Positions 42,394 to 49,196 of a DNA stretch of 64,000 nucleotides are shown one piece after another. Numbering within the stretch: position 1 is the stretch's first letter; each line of letters opens with the position of its first letter. Source of the stretch: Seleniibacterium sp963677135 (lineage in GTDB: Bacteria; Desulfobacterota; Desulfuromonadia; Desulfuromonadales; Geopsychrobacteraceae); assembly GCA_963677135.2 (NCBI GenBank), contig CAXXLS010000009.1, positions 310,001-374,000 on the forward strand, in the 5' to 3' direction. A program made the translations under genes and the position numbers. The notes under the pieces were generated by a model. The model was not told the origin of the DNA. It did not search any database and saw nothing but the letters and a program-made list of their open reading frames with translations.

Positions 42394-43436
42394 TCATGAC
42401 TGACCTGATAGATCTGCGCAGCGATACGGTTTCCCAGCCGACCCAGGAAATGCGGGAGGCCATGGCATGCGCCGCGGTGGGAGATGATGTTTACGGGGAA
42501 GATCCGACCGTCAATCAGCTGGAATCGCAGGCGGCCGCTCTGTTCGGCCAGGAAGCCGGGTTGTTTGTAAGCAGCGGAACCCAGGGGAACCTGATCGCTC
42601 TGCTGACCCATGTTGCGCGTGGTGGAGAAGTGATCCTCGGGGACAAGGCCCATATCTTCCTCTACGAGCAGGGGGGGCTGTCCGCCCTGGGCGGGATCGT
42701 TGCACATACCGTTCCCGTGCGTGCCGACGGAACCCTGAGCCTGAAGGATATCCGGAGCGCAATCAGAGGCGACAATATTCATTTTCCCAGAACCCGGGCC
42801 ATCGCCCTGGAGAACACCCAGGGGACCGTAGGAGGAGTTCCTCTCAGTCCCGGTTATGTTCGTCAGGTTGCCGAGCTGGCTCATGAGCATGGCTTGAAAC
42901 TGCATATTGACGGAGCCAGAATTTTCAATGCCGCCACCTGTTTCAACGCCACTCCGGCCGAGATGATGGCCGGTGCGGACAGCCTGACCTTCTGCCTGTC
43001 CAAAGGGTTGTGCGCCCCGGTGGGGTCGGTGCTGGTCGGGTCGCGTGAATTTATCGACGAGGCCCGCCGCTGCCGCAAGATTCTGGGGGGCGGAATGCGC
43101 CAGTCCGGAATCCTCGCCGCCGCCGGGCTGGTCGCTCTTGACCGTATGACGGGGCGTCTGCAGCAGGACCATGACCACGCGGCCTATCTGGCGCAGCGCC
43201 TTGGCGACGTCCCACACCTGCGGCTGGTCAGCCAACACACCAATTTCACTTTTTTCGTTCTTGAGAAGAGCGCCGGCATGACCCCGGAAGAATTTTCCGA
43301 GCGGCTGAGAGCCTATGATATTCTCATGCGCCCCTATCATGGTGCTGATCGTAAGTTCAGGGCGGTGCTTCATTACTGGATCGACCGGGAACAGCTGGAT
43401 CGCGTGATCAGAGCAATGCAGGAGATCCTGTCCTAG
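42390..43436 (+). CDS. ltaE: Low-specificity L-threonine aldolase
   Basis: A 348-residue pyridoxal-phosphate enzyme that splits threonine and allo-threonine into glycine and acetaldehyde. Landmarks are IDLRSDTVSQPTQEMREAM at the N-terminus, GDDVYGEDPTVNQLE, SSGTQGNLIALL, ENTQGTVGGVPLSP, LHIDGARIFNAATCF with the cofactor-binding Asp, and the Schiff-base lysine in LSKGLCAPVGSVLVG. The start in an ATGA overlap with the TetR gene has AGGA 7 bases upstream. The operon with a TetR/CecR regulator suggests inducible expression. A threonine dehydratase gene lies 12 kb away. Confidence 0.95.
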   Translation: MIMTDLIDLRSDTVSQPTQEMREAMACAAVGDDVYGEDPTVNQLESQAAALFGQEAGLFVSSGTQGNLIALLTHVARGGEVILGDKAHIFLYEQGGLSALGGIVAHTVPVRADGTLSLKDIRSAIRGDNIHFPRTRAIALENTQGTVGGVPLSPGYVRQVAELAHEHGLKLHIDGARIFNAATCFNATPAEMMAGADSLTFCLSKGLCAPVGSVLVGSREFIDEARRCRKILGGGMRQSGILAAAGLVALDRMTGRLQQDHDHAAYLAQRLGDVPHLRLVSQHTNFTFFVLEKSAGMTPEEFSERLRAYDILMRPYHGADRKFRAVLHYWIDREQLDRVIRAMQEILS

Positions 43437-43451
43437 CCCGCGGAGATTCCG

Positions 43452-44000
43452 ATGAGATTGTTTATCGCCATAAATCTTCCAGATGCGGTCCGCAGGGAGT
43501 TGCAAGGAGCCATTGGCGTGCTTCAGAAGGAAGGGATAGCGGCCAAGTGGGTCCGGCCGGATAATCTTCATATCACCTTGAAATTCCTGGGTGATGTGGA
43601 TTCAGCGCGGGTTCCCGGCATGGTCCGGATCCTCGCTGAGGCTGCCCGGCGCATGACCCCATTTTCCTGTCAACTTGACGGTTTCGGAATCTTTCCCCCG
43701 CGCGGGAGGTCCCGGATTTTGTATGTGGCGACGGACCAGCAGGAGCGTCTCAAGGCTCTTGCCGACACCCTGGAAGAGCAGCTCCTCCCCTGCGGCTTTT
43801 GCAAAGAAGGGCGCTTCAAATCGCATATCACCCTGGCCCGGTTCAGGCAGACTGCCGCCGGCAGGGTGCGCTGTTCCGCCCTGCCGCCCGTTCCGTTCCG
43901 GAGTCGGATACAGATTGCCGGTTGCAGTTTGATGGAGAGTATCTTAACCCCCGCCGGGGCTCGTTACCGGGAGGTGGCCTTCTTTGCTTTCAAAGAGTAG
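43452..44000 (+). CDS. thpR: RNA 2',3'-cyclic phosphodiesterase (2'-5' RNA ligase family)
   Basis: A 182-residue member of the 2H phosphoesterase superfamily, which opens 2',3'-cyclic phosphates on RNA and can join 2'-5' ends of tRNA halves. The N-terminus MRLFIAINLPDAVRREL is typical. The two HxT motifs that form the active site are DNLHITLKFLG (near residue 40) and FKSHITLARF (near residue 124). The end AGARYREVAFFAF also fits the family. It starts 15 bases after the threonine aldolase stop and is probably in the same transcript. Confidence 0.95.
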   Translation: MRLFIAINLPDAVRRELQGAIGVLQKEGIAAKWVRPDNLHITLKFLGDVDSARVPGMVRILAEAARRMTPFSCQLDGFGIFPPRGRSRILYVATDQQERLKALADTLEEQLLPCGFCKEGRFKSHITLARFRQTAAGRVRCSALPPVPFRSRIQIAGCSLMESILTPAGARYREVAFFAFKE

Positions 44001-44029
44001 CTGGCGGCGGTTCACCGTCTTGGACGAAT

Positions 44030-44428
44030 CTATACCATTATCTCGGTACCATTCAGGCGGGCCTGAGCCATCAGGCCACTGATGATGGTTCTGGTCGCAT
44101 TTGAGGAAAGGATTTTACTCAGGTTTTCTTCAAACTCTTCCTGGTTGGCACTCTTGTATTCATTGGTATCCTGTTCTTCGTAAAGGTTTGCAGGATAGAG
44201 CTTGATATCGTGGTTCAAGCGCAGGAAGCGCTGGCGATATTGCAGGGCCGGCATGGTGATAAAGACATCGTAGCTGAAAATGGTATTGCTCTGACGCCGC
44301 TCTATCTTCATTTCGAGCAGTCCTTTGGTCATCTCGGCAAGAAGTTTGCCCTGCTCGTCGAGGATCTCATGAGGTGCCCGGATATTTTTGAAATCGTCGA
44401 TACTTCCCCACATATTCGTTACGGCCAT
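44030..44428 (-). CDS. Riboswitch-controlled protein of unknown function
   Basis: A 132-residue soluble protein with no signal peptide or membrane helix, and I recognise no family. The first 60 residues (IDDFKNIRAPHEILDEQGKL then LAEMTKGLLEMKIERRQ) look mixed alpha/beta. The middle has FSYDVFITMPALQYRQRFLR followed by an acidic stretch rich in Glu, Asn and Gln. The C-terminus (NATRTIISGLMAQARLNGTE) is helical. AGGAG lies 6 bases before the ATG. Its leader carries a GEMM-I riboswitch of the type expected to bind cyclic AMP-GMP, with a terminator/antiterminator switch, so its expression depends on a second messenger. It is monocistronic and convergent with thpR. Confidence 0.85.
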   Translation of the reverse strand: MAVTNMWGSIDDFKNIRAPHEILDEQGKLLAEMTKGLLEMKIERRQSNTIFSYDVFITMPALQYRQRFLRLNHDIKLYPANLYEEQDTNEYKSANQEEFEENLSKILSSNATRTIISGLMAQARLNGTEIMV

Positions 44429-44485
44429 CGTCTACTCCTTCTCTCTTGCTTGGTGTTAAAGCCGCAGATTCTGCATGAGGGTAGT

Positions 44486-44515
44486 AAAAAGCCTTTCTTC
44501 TGGCCGAAGAAAGGC
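44486..44515 (-). terminator. Riboswitch-controlled intrinsic terminator
   Basis: On the minus strand GCCTTTCTTC pairs with GAAGAAAGGC around a 5-base loop, followed by TTTTTAC. It lies between the riboswitch and the gene at 44428. The segment UCUUCGGC in this hairpin can instead pair with GCCGAAGA at the riboswitch 3' end, giving an antiterminator. Confidence 0.88.
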
Positions 44516-44530
44516 GAGGTGAAAGAATCT

Positions 44531-44604
44531 TCGGCAGCCCGGCTGTCCGCGTGGGACCCGTGGCTTTGCGTCCCCGGATCGCTCCGGGTTTGCTATTGTC
44601 GGAT
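44531..44604 (-). ncRNA. GEMM-I riboswitch, A20 type (predicted cyclic AMP-GMP sensor)
   Basis: The minus-strand RNA has the GEMM-I core in order: AAUAGCAAACC, the hairpin CCGGA-GCGA-UCCGG with a GNRA tetraloop, GGGACGCAAAGCC, a second hairpin (GUCC-CACGC-GGAC) and the 3' block AGCCGGGCUGCC. In c-di-GMP riboswitches the base before GCAAACC (G20 of Vc2) is G; here it is A (complement of T44594). A20 is the mark of GEMM-Ib riboswitches of Geobacter and Pelobacter, which prefer cyclic AMP-GMP. It controls a terminator directly downstream. Confidence 0.85.
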
Positions 44605-44655
44605 AAAATTAAATTTCCTTTATTCTTTGGTGAGTTCATCGAAAAGTCAAGATTT

Positions 44656-46167
44656 TTAATCCTTTTTTCTGCCGGCCCGGCTTGCGGTCCCGCCAATCCT
44701 GGACGGCCCGGTTTTGCGCAGTTGTTCACCAGCCAGTCGTCCCAGGGTGGCGATAGCCGCCTCGATGCAGGAATCCCAGCAGGCGGCATTCAGGCGGATA
44801 CAGTTGCCGAACTTGCCTTCCAGGGAAAAGAGGGGGCCGGGAGCGATGCTGATTCCGCAGGCGCGGGCGTCTTCGTACAGACGCAGGGCATTGACCGGTT
44901 CCGGCATTTCAACCCACAGCAGAAAACCTCCCTGGGGCCTGGAAACCCGGGTGCCATCGGGAAAGTGACGACCGATGGCATCAGCCATCATCGGTACCAG
45001 GCGGGCATAATGGCGACACAGGGTCCGCAGATGGTGATCGTAGCCGCCGGTAGCCAGAAATTCACCAATGGCCTGCTGGGTCGGGCTGGCGGTGGCGACC
45101 CCGGAGATCATCTTGCCGTGCTCGATGCGCTCCTGAAAACGCCCGGCGGCGATCCAGCCGACCCGGTAGCCGGGTGCCAGGGTTTTGCTGAAGGAGGAAC
45201 AGAGCAGGACGCTGCCGGTTTTGTCGAAAGCTTTGGCAACCGTCGGACGTGCCCCGTTGAAGGGAAGATCCCCGTAAATATCGTCCTCGATAAGGGGGAC
45301 GTCGTGGCGGGCCAGCAGGGCCACCAGTTTTTGCTTGTCTTCATCGGCCATCAGGCTGCCGAGGGGATTGTTGAAGTTGGCGATAACCAGGCAGGCCTTG
45401 ACCTTCCCCTGGTTTTTCTGCAGGGCGTAGTCGAGGGCTTCGAGGCTGATACCGCCCCGTGGCGATGCCGGTATTTCCAAGGCGTTCAGGCCGAATTCGG
45501 CGATCAGCTGGATGAAGTTGAAGTAAAAGGGGGTCTCGATGGCCACCGTGTCGCCGGGTTTGCACAGGGCGCGCAGGGCAAGGCTGACCGCTTCGACGCA
45601 TCCCGAAGTGATGACGATCTGGTCCGGCGAAAGGGCGCAACCGCTGTGCAGGACGCGTTGGGCGATCTGCTGGCGCAGGCGCAGATTGCCCGGGGGCAGT
45701 TCATAGGAGACCGCCTGGCGAGGTTGAAGCCTGACCTGACGGGCCAACATCCGGTTGATCCTGGTGGTCGGCAGCAGCTCGTAGTTGGGGGTCGCAATCC
45801 CCAGCTGCAGCAGGTTCGGATCAAGGAGGTCACGCATCATCAGTCCATAGACATTGTTGATGGTGACCCGAGCCGGCCGGTTCAGAGACGGTCGGTCCAG
45901 GATCGGTTCGCTGGGCAGCTTGAGTTGCCGTGACCTGACATAATAGCCGGACTGGGGACGGGCTTCGAGCAGTTTCCGGTCTTCCAGCTGGCTGTAGGCT
46001 TCTTTGACCGTGTTGATACTCACCTGCAGCTGTTTGCTCAGATTCCGGATGGAGGGGACGCGGTCCCCGGGCCGCAGGGTGCCTTGTTCGATCAGGTAAC
46101 TGATCCGGTTCGCAACCTGCTCGTAAAGCGGCGCCTCGGGTTGTTGCGGCGAGACTGGCGTTATCAT
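44656..46167 (-). CDS. MocR-family regulator/aminotransferase (GntR domain plus PLP fold)
   Basis: A 503-residue protein. The N-terminal GntR winged helix (LYEQVANRISYLIEQGTLRP GDRVPSIRNLSKQLQVSINT) is joined to a full aspartate-aminotransferase-like domain. The PLP-binding parts are intact: ITSGCVEAVSLAL, LVIANFNNPLG, IEDDIYGDL and the Schiff-base lysine in CSSFSKTLAPGYRVGWI. Such MocR proteins are regulators that use PLP-amino-acid adducts as ligands; some may keep transaminase activity. The ATG at 46167 has a strong AAGGGGGG site. It is divergent from the DUF2917 gene, and TATCTGTA repeats lie between them. Confidence 0.93.
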   Translation of the reverse strand: MITPVSPQQPEAPLYEQVANRISYLIEQGTLRPGDRVPSIRNLSKQLQVSINTVKEAYSQLEDRKLLEARPQSGYYVRSRQLKLPSEPILDRPSLNRPARVTINNVYGLMMRDLLDPNLLQLGIATPNYELLPTTRINRMLARQVRLQPRQAVSYELPPGNLRLRQQIAQRVLHSGCALSPDQIVITSGCVEAVSLALRALCKPGDTVAIETPFYFNFIQLIAEFGLNALEIPASPRGGISLEALDYALQKNQGKVKACLVIANFNNPLGSLMADEDKQKLVALLARHDVPLIEDDIYGDLPFNGARPTVAKAFDKTGSVLLCSSFSKTLAPGYRVGWIAAGRFQERIEHGKMISGVATASPTQQAIGEFLATGGYDHHLRTLCRHYARLVPMMADAIGRHFPDGTRVSRPQGGFLLWVEMPEPVNALRLYEDARACGISIAPGPLFSLEGKFGNCIRLNAACWDSCIEAAIATLGRLAGEQLRKTGPSRIGGTASRAGRKKD

Positions 46168-46192
46168 CGTTTCCCCCCTTCTGCTGGTGGCA

Positions 46193-46285
46193 TATCTGTA
46201 CCTGTTGTACCAGTTATGTTCCTTGCCATACAGATACAGTTTGCGTCTTCCTCGATGGGCACAGTTCTGTGGATATCTATCTGTA
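46193..46285. promoter_or_regulatory. Repeated TATCTGTA sites in the MocR/DUF2917 intergenic region
   Basis: TATCTGTA occurs at 46193-46200 and 46278-46285 on the plus strand and inverted at 46229-46236. A related CTGTATCTG lies near 46306. MocR regulators often bind spaced direct repeats, so these may be its operator sites. Confidence 0.4.
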
Positions 46286-46373
46286 ATGGGCACAATAGTT
46301 CCCGACTGTATCTGGCGGCAAGATAAAAATTAGGGTGAAATGGCAGGAAAATCATTATCAGGAGGGAAACGCC

Positions 46374-46664
46374 ATGCAACTGCTGCTGCAACAGAATGAA
46401 ATTATCGAAATCGGTCGCGGAAAAAGGGGGACTGAGATTGCCTGCCATGAGGGGCGCTGCTGGGTCACCGTCGCCGGGGATGACCGAGACTGTCTGCTCT
46501 TTCCGGGTGGGCGGGTCAGGGTTTTCGGCCGGGGGCTGGTGCTGATAACGGCCCTGGATCAGGCCCGCATTCAGCTGCTGTCATGTCCGGAGAAGGAGCC
46601 CCGTGCTGCTGCCGGGCTGATCGGCAGATTATGGCTGCAAAAAAAACGGGCCTTTCTGCAGTAA
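46374..46664 (+). CDS. DUF2917-family protein
   Basis: A 96-residue protein, mostly beta strands, matching the DUF2917 pattern: a strand-rich core with GTEIACHEGRCWVTVAGDDR DCLLFPGGRVRVFGRGLVLI, resembling a small cupin-like barrel. The two cysteines flanking EGR are close together. The role of the family is unknown. AGGAGG precedes the ATG at 46374. It is divergent from a MocR-type regulator, which suggests that regulator controls it. Its stop codon lies in the loop of the terminator used by the convergent hflKC operon. Confidence 0.75.
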   Translation: MQLLLQQNEIIEIGRGKRGTEIACHEGRCWVTVAGDDRDCLLFPGGRVRVFGRGLVLITALDQARIQLLSCPEKEPRAAAGLIGRLWLQKKRAFLQ

Positions 46665-46676
46665 CAGAAAGGCCCG
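46647..46676 (-). terminator. Intrinsic terminator of hflK-hflC
   Basis: A perfect 12-bp stem (46647-46658 with 46665-46676, core GGGCCTTTCTG). On the minus strand it is followed by eight Ts. The loop contains the TAA of the convergent DUF2917 gene. Confidence 0.92.
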
Positions 46677-46699
46677 GATCGTGATTTTCAGCCTGGAAA

Positions 46700-47623
46700 T
46701 TATTTTATGTCCTGCAAATAACGGTAGTAGTCCGAATCGGTCGAGATGACCAGCTTGCCGTTTTTGCCGATGGTTTTCTTGTAGGACTCCAGGGTTCTCA
46801 GAAAGTTGTAGAACTCTTTATCCCGGTTGTAGGCGGCAGCGTAGATGGCCGCCGCTTCGGCATCGGCAGCCCCCCGAATCTCCAGGGCTTTACGGTAGGC
46901 TTCGGAGCGAATCTCTTTCAGCTCACGCTCCATCTGGCCGAGAATTTCCGCTTTCTCACCTTCCCCTTCCGAACGATACTGGGCGGCAACTTTTTTCCGT
47001 TCGTTGATCATCCGCTCGTAAACCCGGGTACGGACCTGTTCGACGTAATTGATCCGCTTGATCTGGACGTCGAGCAGTTCAATCCCGTATTCGGGAGTGC
47101 TGGCGCTGGCCTTGGCCAGAATATTCTGAAGAATCTCTTCGCGACCGAGCATATCTTCCGGTTTGATCTGCTCTCCTTCGATCTCGAAGCGCTCTTCGCC
47201 GGTCGATTTATAATCTTTGCCGCGGACCAGTTCCACCAGCAGGTGACCGGAGACGGCATCCCTGACGACGGAATCGATAATGTCGTCAAGGCGGCTTTGG
47301 GCGCCCCGTTCGGTTGCCACAGTCTTGAGGAACTGGAGGGGATCGACAATCCGCCAGCGGGCCGTGGTATCGACCCAGATAAAGCGCTTATCCTTGGTCG
47401 GGATCTGGTTGGGGTCGCCGTCCCATTTCAGGATGCGGCTTTCAAAACGCCGGACATCCTGTATGAAGGGGATCTTGAAATGCAGGCCGGGGGGGATGAT
47501 ATCGCTGACCGGCTTGCCGAACTGGGTGACGATGGCCTGCTCCGCTTCATTGACGACAAACAGCCCCCCCTGGGCGAGAAGCAGCACGATAACGACGATA
47601 ATAACGACAATTCCGTTTTTCAT
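46700..47623 (-). CDS. hflC: HflC, modulator of FtsH protease
   Basis: A 307-residue SPFH/prohibitin-domain protein anchored by one N-terminal helix (GIVVIIVVIVLLLAQGGLFV), with the rest in the periplasm, where it forms a cage with HflK around FtsH. The SPFH part has VNEAEQAIVTQFGKPVSDII PPGLHFKIPFIQDV and RWRIVDPLQFLKTV. The long helical region is IKRINYVEQVRTRVYERMIN followed by ERKKVAAQYRSEGEGEKAEI. The C-terminal EFYNFLRTLESYKKTIG is typical of HflC. Its ATG overlaps the hflK stop by 4 bases. Confidence 0.96.
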   Translation of the reverse strand: MKNGIVVIIVVIVLLLAQGGLFVVNEAEQAIVTQFGKPVSDIIPPGLHFKIPFIQDVRRFESRILKWDGDPNQIPTKDKRFIWVDTTARWRIVDPLQFLKTVATERGAQSRLDDIIDSVVRDAVSGHLLVELVRGKDYKSTGEERFEIEGEQIKPEDMLGREEILQNILAKASASTPEYGIELLDVQIKRINYVEQVRTRVYERMINERKKVAAQYRSEGEGEKAEILGQMERELKEIRSEAYRKALEIRGAADAEAAAIYAAAYNRDKEFYNFLRTLESYKKTIGKNGKLVISTDSDYYRYLQDIK

Positions 47624-48657
47624 TTCGCGGCTCCTTCCAGGGTCTTGCGCAACGGCAGCAGAGGCAGAACCCCGCTGTTGGTATCATCCATGATAAAGGT
47701 TTCGTCAAGGCCGGGCAGGATCTGCTCCATGGTTTCGATATAGATGCGTCGCCTGGTGACTTCGGGTGCTTTCTGGTATTCGGTCAGCAGGGCCAGAAAC
47801 CGATTGGTTTCGCCACGTGCCTTGTTGATCCGTTCGACAGCGTAGCCTTCGGCTTCCTGCAGGGTGCTCTTGGCCTGACCGCGAGCCTTGGGTACTTCCC
47901 GGTTAAACTGTTCGCGGGCCTGGAAAATCAGACTCTCTTTCTGCTGTTCGGCCTCGTTGACCTCGTTGAAGGCATCTTTGACCGGATCGGGCGGATTGAC
48001 GTCCTGGAACTTGACGGTGACGATCCGTACCCCGATATCATAGAGGTTGAGGGTTTTCTGCAGGTCGTTCTGAATGGTGCTGGCCAGCGCCGCTCGTTCC
48101 GTCGTCAGGACCTGGGTGACGTTGGCGTTGCCGATGATCTTACGGACCATGGCCTCGGAAATGTCGCGAATGGTACCGACGGGATCTTTGATTTTGAAGA
48201 CGTATTTGAACGGATCGGAAATCTGGAACTGGACAATCCATTCAACGTCGCTGACGTTGAGGTCGCCGGTCAGGGTCAGGGATTCTTCCTCCAGCCCCCG
48301 ACTGCTGAACGAGGAGCGGACCCCGGGATTGACTGTCCGGTAGCCGAATTCCTCCTTCAGAACCCGGCCGGTGGGAACCAGGTAGACCTGGTCGATGCCG
48401 AAGGGGAGCTTGATGTGCAGTCCCGGTTCGGAAAAGCCGGAAAATTTGCCAAAGCGCAGAACGACGCCGGTCTCCTCGGTGTCGACCTTGTACATACCGC
48501 TGTAAATACCGATGAGTACGGCCGCGACAACGATAATGGCCAGAAAAGGTAAAAATGCTTTTTGCGGCTTGTTGAACTTATTCTTGATCTGGTTGGTGAT
48601 GTCGATCACCTTTTTCTCCAGATCATCCCCGGAAGGGCCGTTTCCCCAATCCTGCAT
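47620..48657 (-). CDS. hflK: HflK, modulator of FtsH protease
   Basis: A 345-residue partner of HflC. A short Gly/Asp-rich N-terminus precedes the membrane anchor (AFLPFLAIIVVAAVLIGIYS). The SPFH domain has DTEETGVVLRFGKFSGFSEP GLHIKLPFGID and the HflK-specific SLTLTGDLNVSDVEWIVQFQ ISDPFKYVF. The helical region contains VKDAFNEVNEAEQQKESLIF QAREQFNREVPKARGQA. The N-terminal extension is shorter than the Gly-rich one of E. coli HflK. It heads the two-gene hflK-hflC operon, divergent from the gene at 48867. Confidence 0.96.
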   Translation of the reverse strand: MQDWGNGPSGDDLEKKVIDITNQIKNKFNKPQKAFLPFLAIIVVAAVLIGIYSGMYKVDTEETGVVLRFGKFSGFSEPGLHIKLPFGIDQVYLVPTGRVLKEEFGYRTVNPGVRSSFSSRGLEEESLTLTGDLNVSDVEWIVQFQISDPFKYVFKIKDPVGTIRDISEAMVRKIIGNANVTQVLTTERAALASTIQNDLQKTLNLYDIGVRIVTVKFQDVNPPDPVKDAFNEVNEAEQQKESLIFQAREQFNREVPKARGQAKSTLQEAEGYAVERINKARGETNRFLALLTEYQKAPEVTRRRIYIETMEQILPGLDETFIMDDTNSGVLPLLPLRKTLEGAAK

Positions 48658-48866
48658 AACGCTCCTTGATCCTTTGGTTCGGGTTGAAAGATAATTTTAC
48701 AATGTTTATTTATAACAGATTTTATAAAGATTATGGAGCCTTTCCGGAGATTTCTGAGCAGTCGCCGGACTGGAGCATTTCAGCAGCCGGGAGTATACTG
48801 TCGGCATCAAGATAAACCGCATTGTTTTCAGCATGTGGGATGAACCGAAGCAAGGAGTTGCTAATT

Positions 48867-49175
48867 ATGAAAGTTATCGTTGATTTGTGCGTGGTCCCGA
48901 TGGGGGTTGGCGTGTCGGTTTCAAGGTATGTGGCCATGTGCCAGGAGGTTCTGGACAGCGCCGGGCTAAAGACCGCTCTGCATGCCTACGGAACCAATAT
49001 CGAGGGGGATTATGACCAGGTTTTCGCCGCGATCAGGCGCTGCCATGAGGTCATTCATGAGGCCGGGGCGCCCCGCATCACCACGACCATTAAAATGGGA
49101 ACCAGGGTTGACCGTGACCAGACCATGGCCGACAAGCTCCGCAGCGTCAACGAAAAAATGGCGGAAAAAAAGTGA
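48867..49175 (+). CDS. MTH1187/DUF77-family thiamine-binding-type protein
   Basis: A 102-residue ferredoxin-fold protein of the MTH1187/YkoF-like family, some members of which bind thiamine or its pyrimidine moiety. Typical blocks are VIVDLCVVPMGVGVSVSRYV, the central LHAYGTNIEGDYDQVFAAIR and the C-terminal PRITTTIKMGTRVDRDQTMA. Length is normal for the family. AAGGAG lies upstream of the ATG at 48867. No thiamine genes or TPP riboswitch were seen nearby, so the ligand is unproven. Confidence 0.9.
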   Translation: MKVIVDLCVVPMGVGVSVSRYVAMCQEVLDSAGLKTALHAYGTNIEGDYDQVFAAIRRCHEVIHEAGAPRITTTIKMGTRVDRDQTMADKLRSVNEKMAEKK

Positions 49176-49196
49176 TGAAGTGCGTGTCTTTCCAGC

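Noticed and set aside
48658..48866. A TPP riboswitch before the thiamine-binding-type gene
   Set aside because: A CTGAG-like string is present, but the conserved TPP core and the distal GAACCTGAT-type block are absent.
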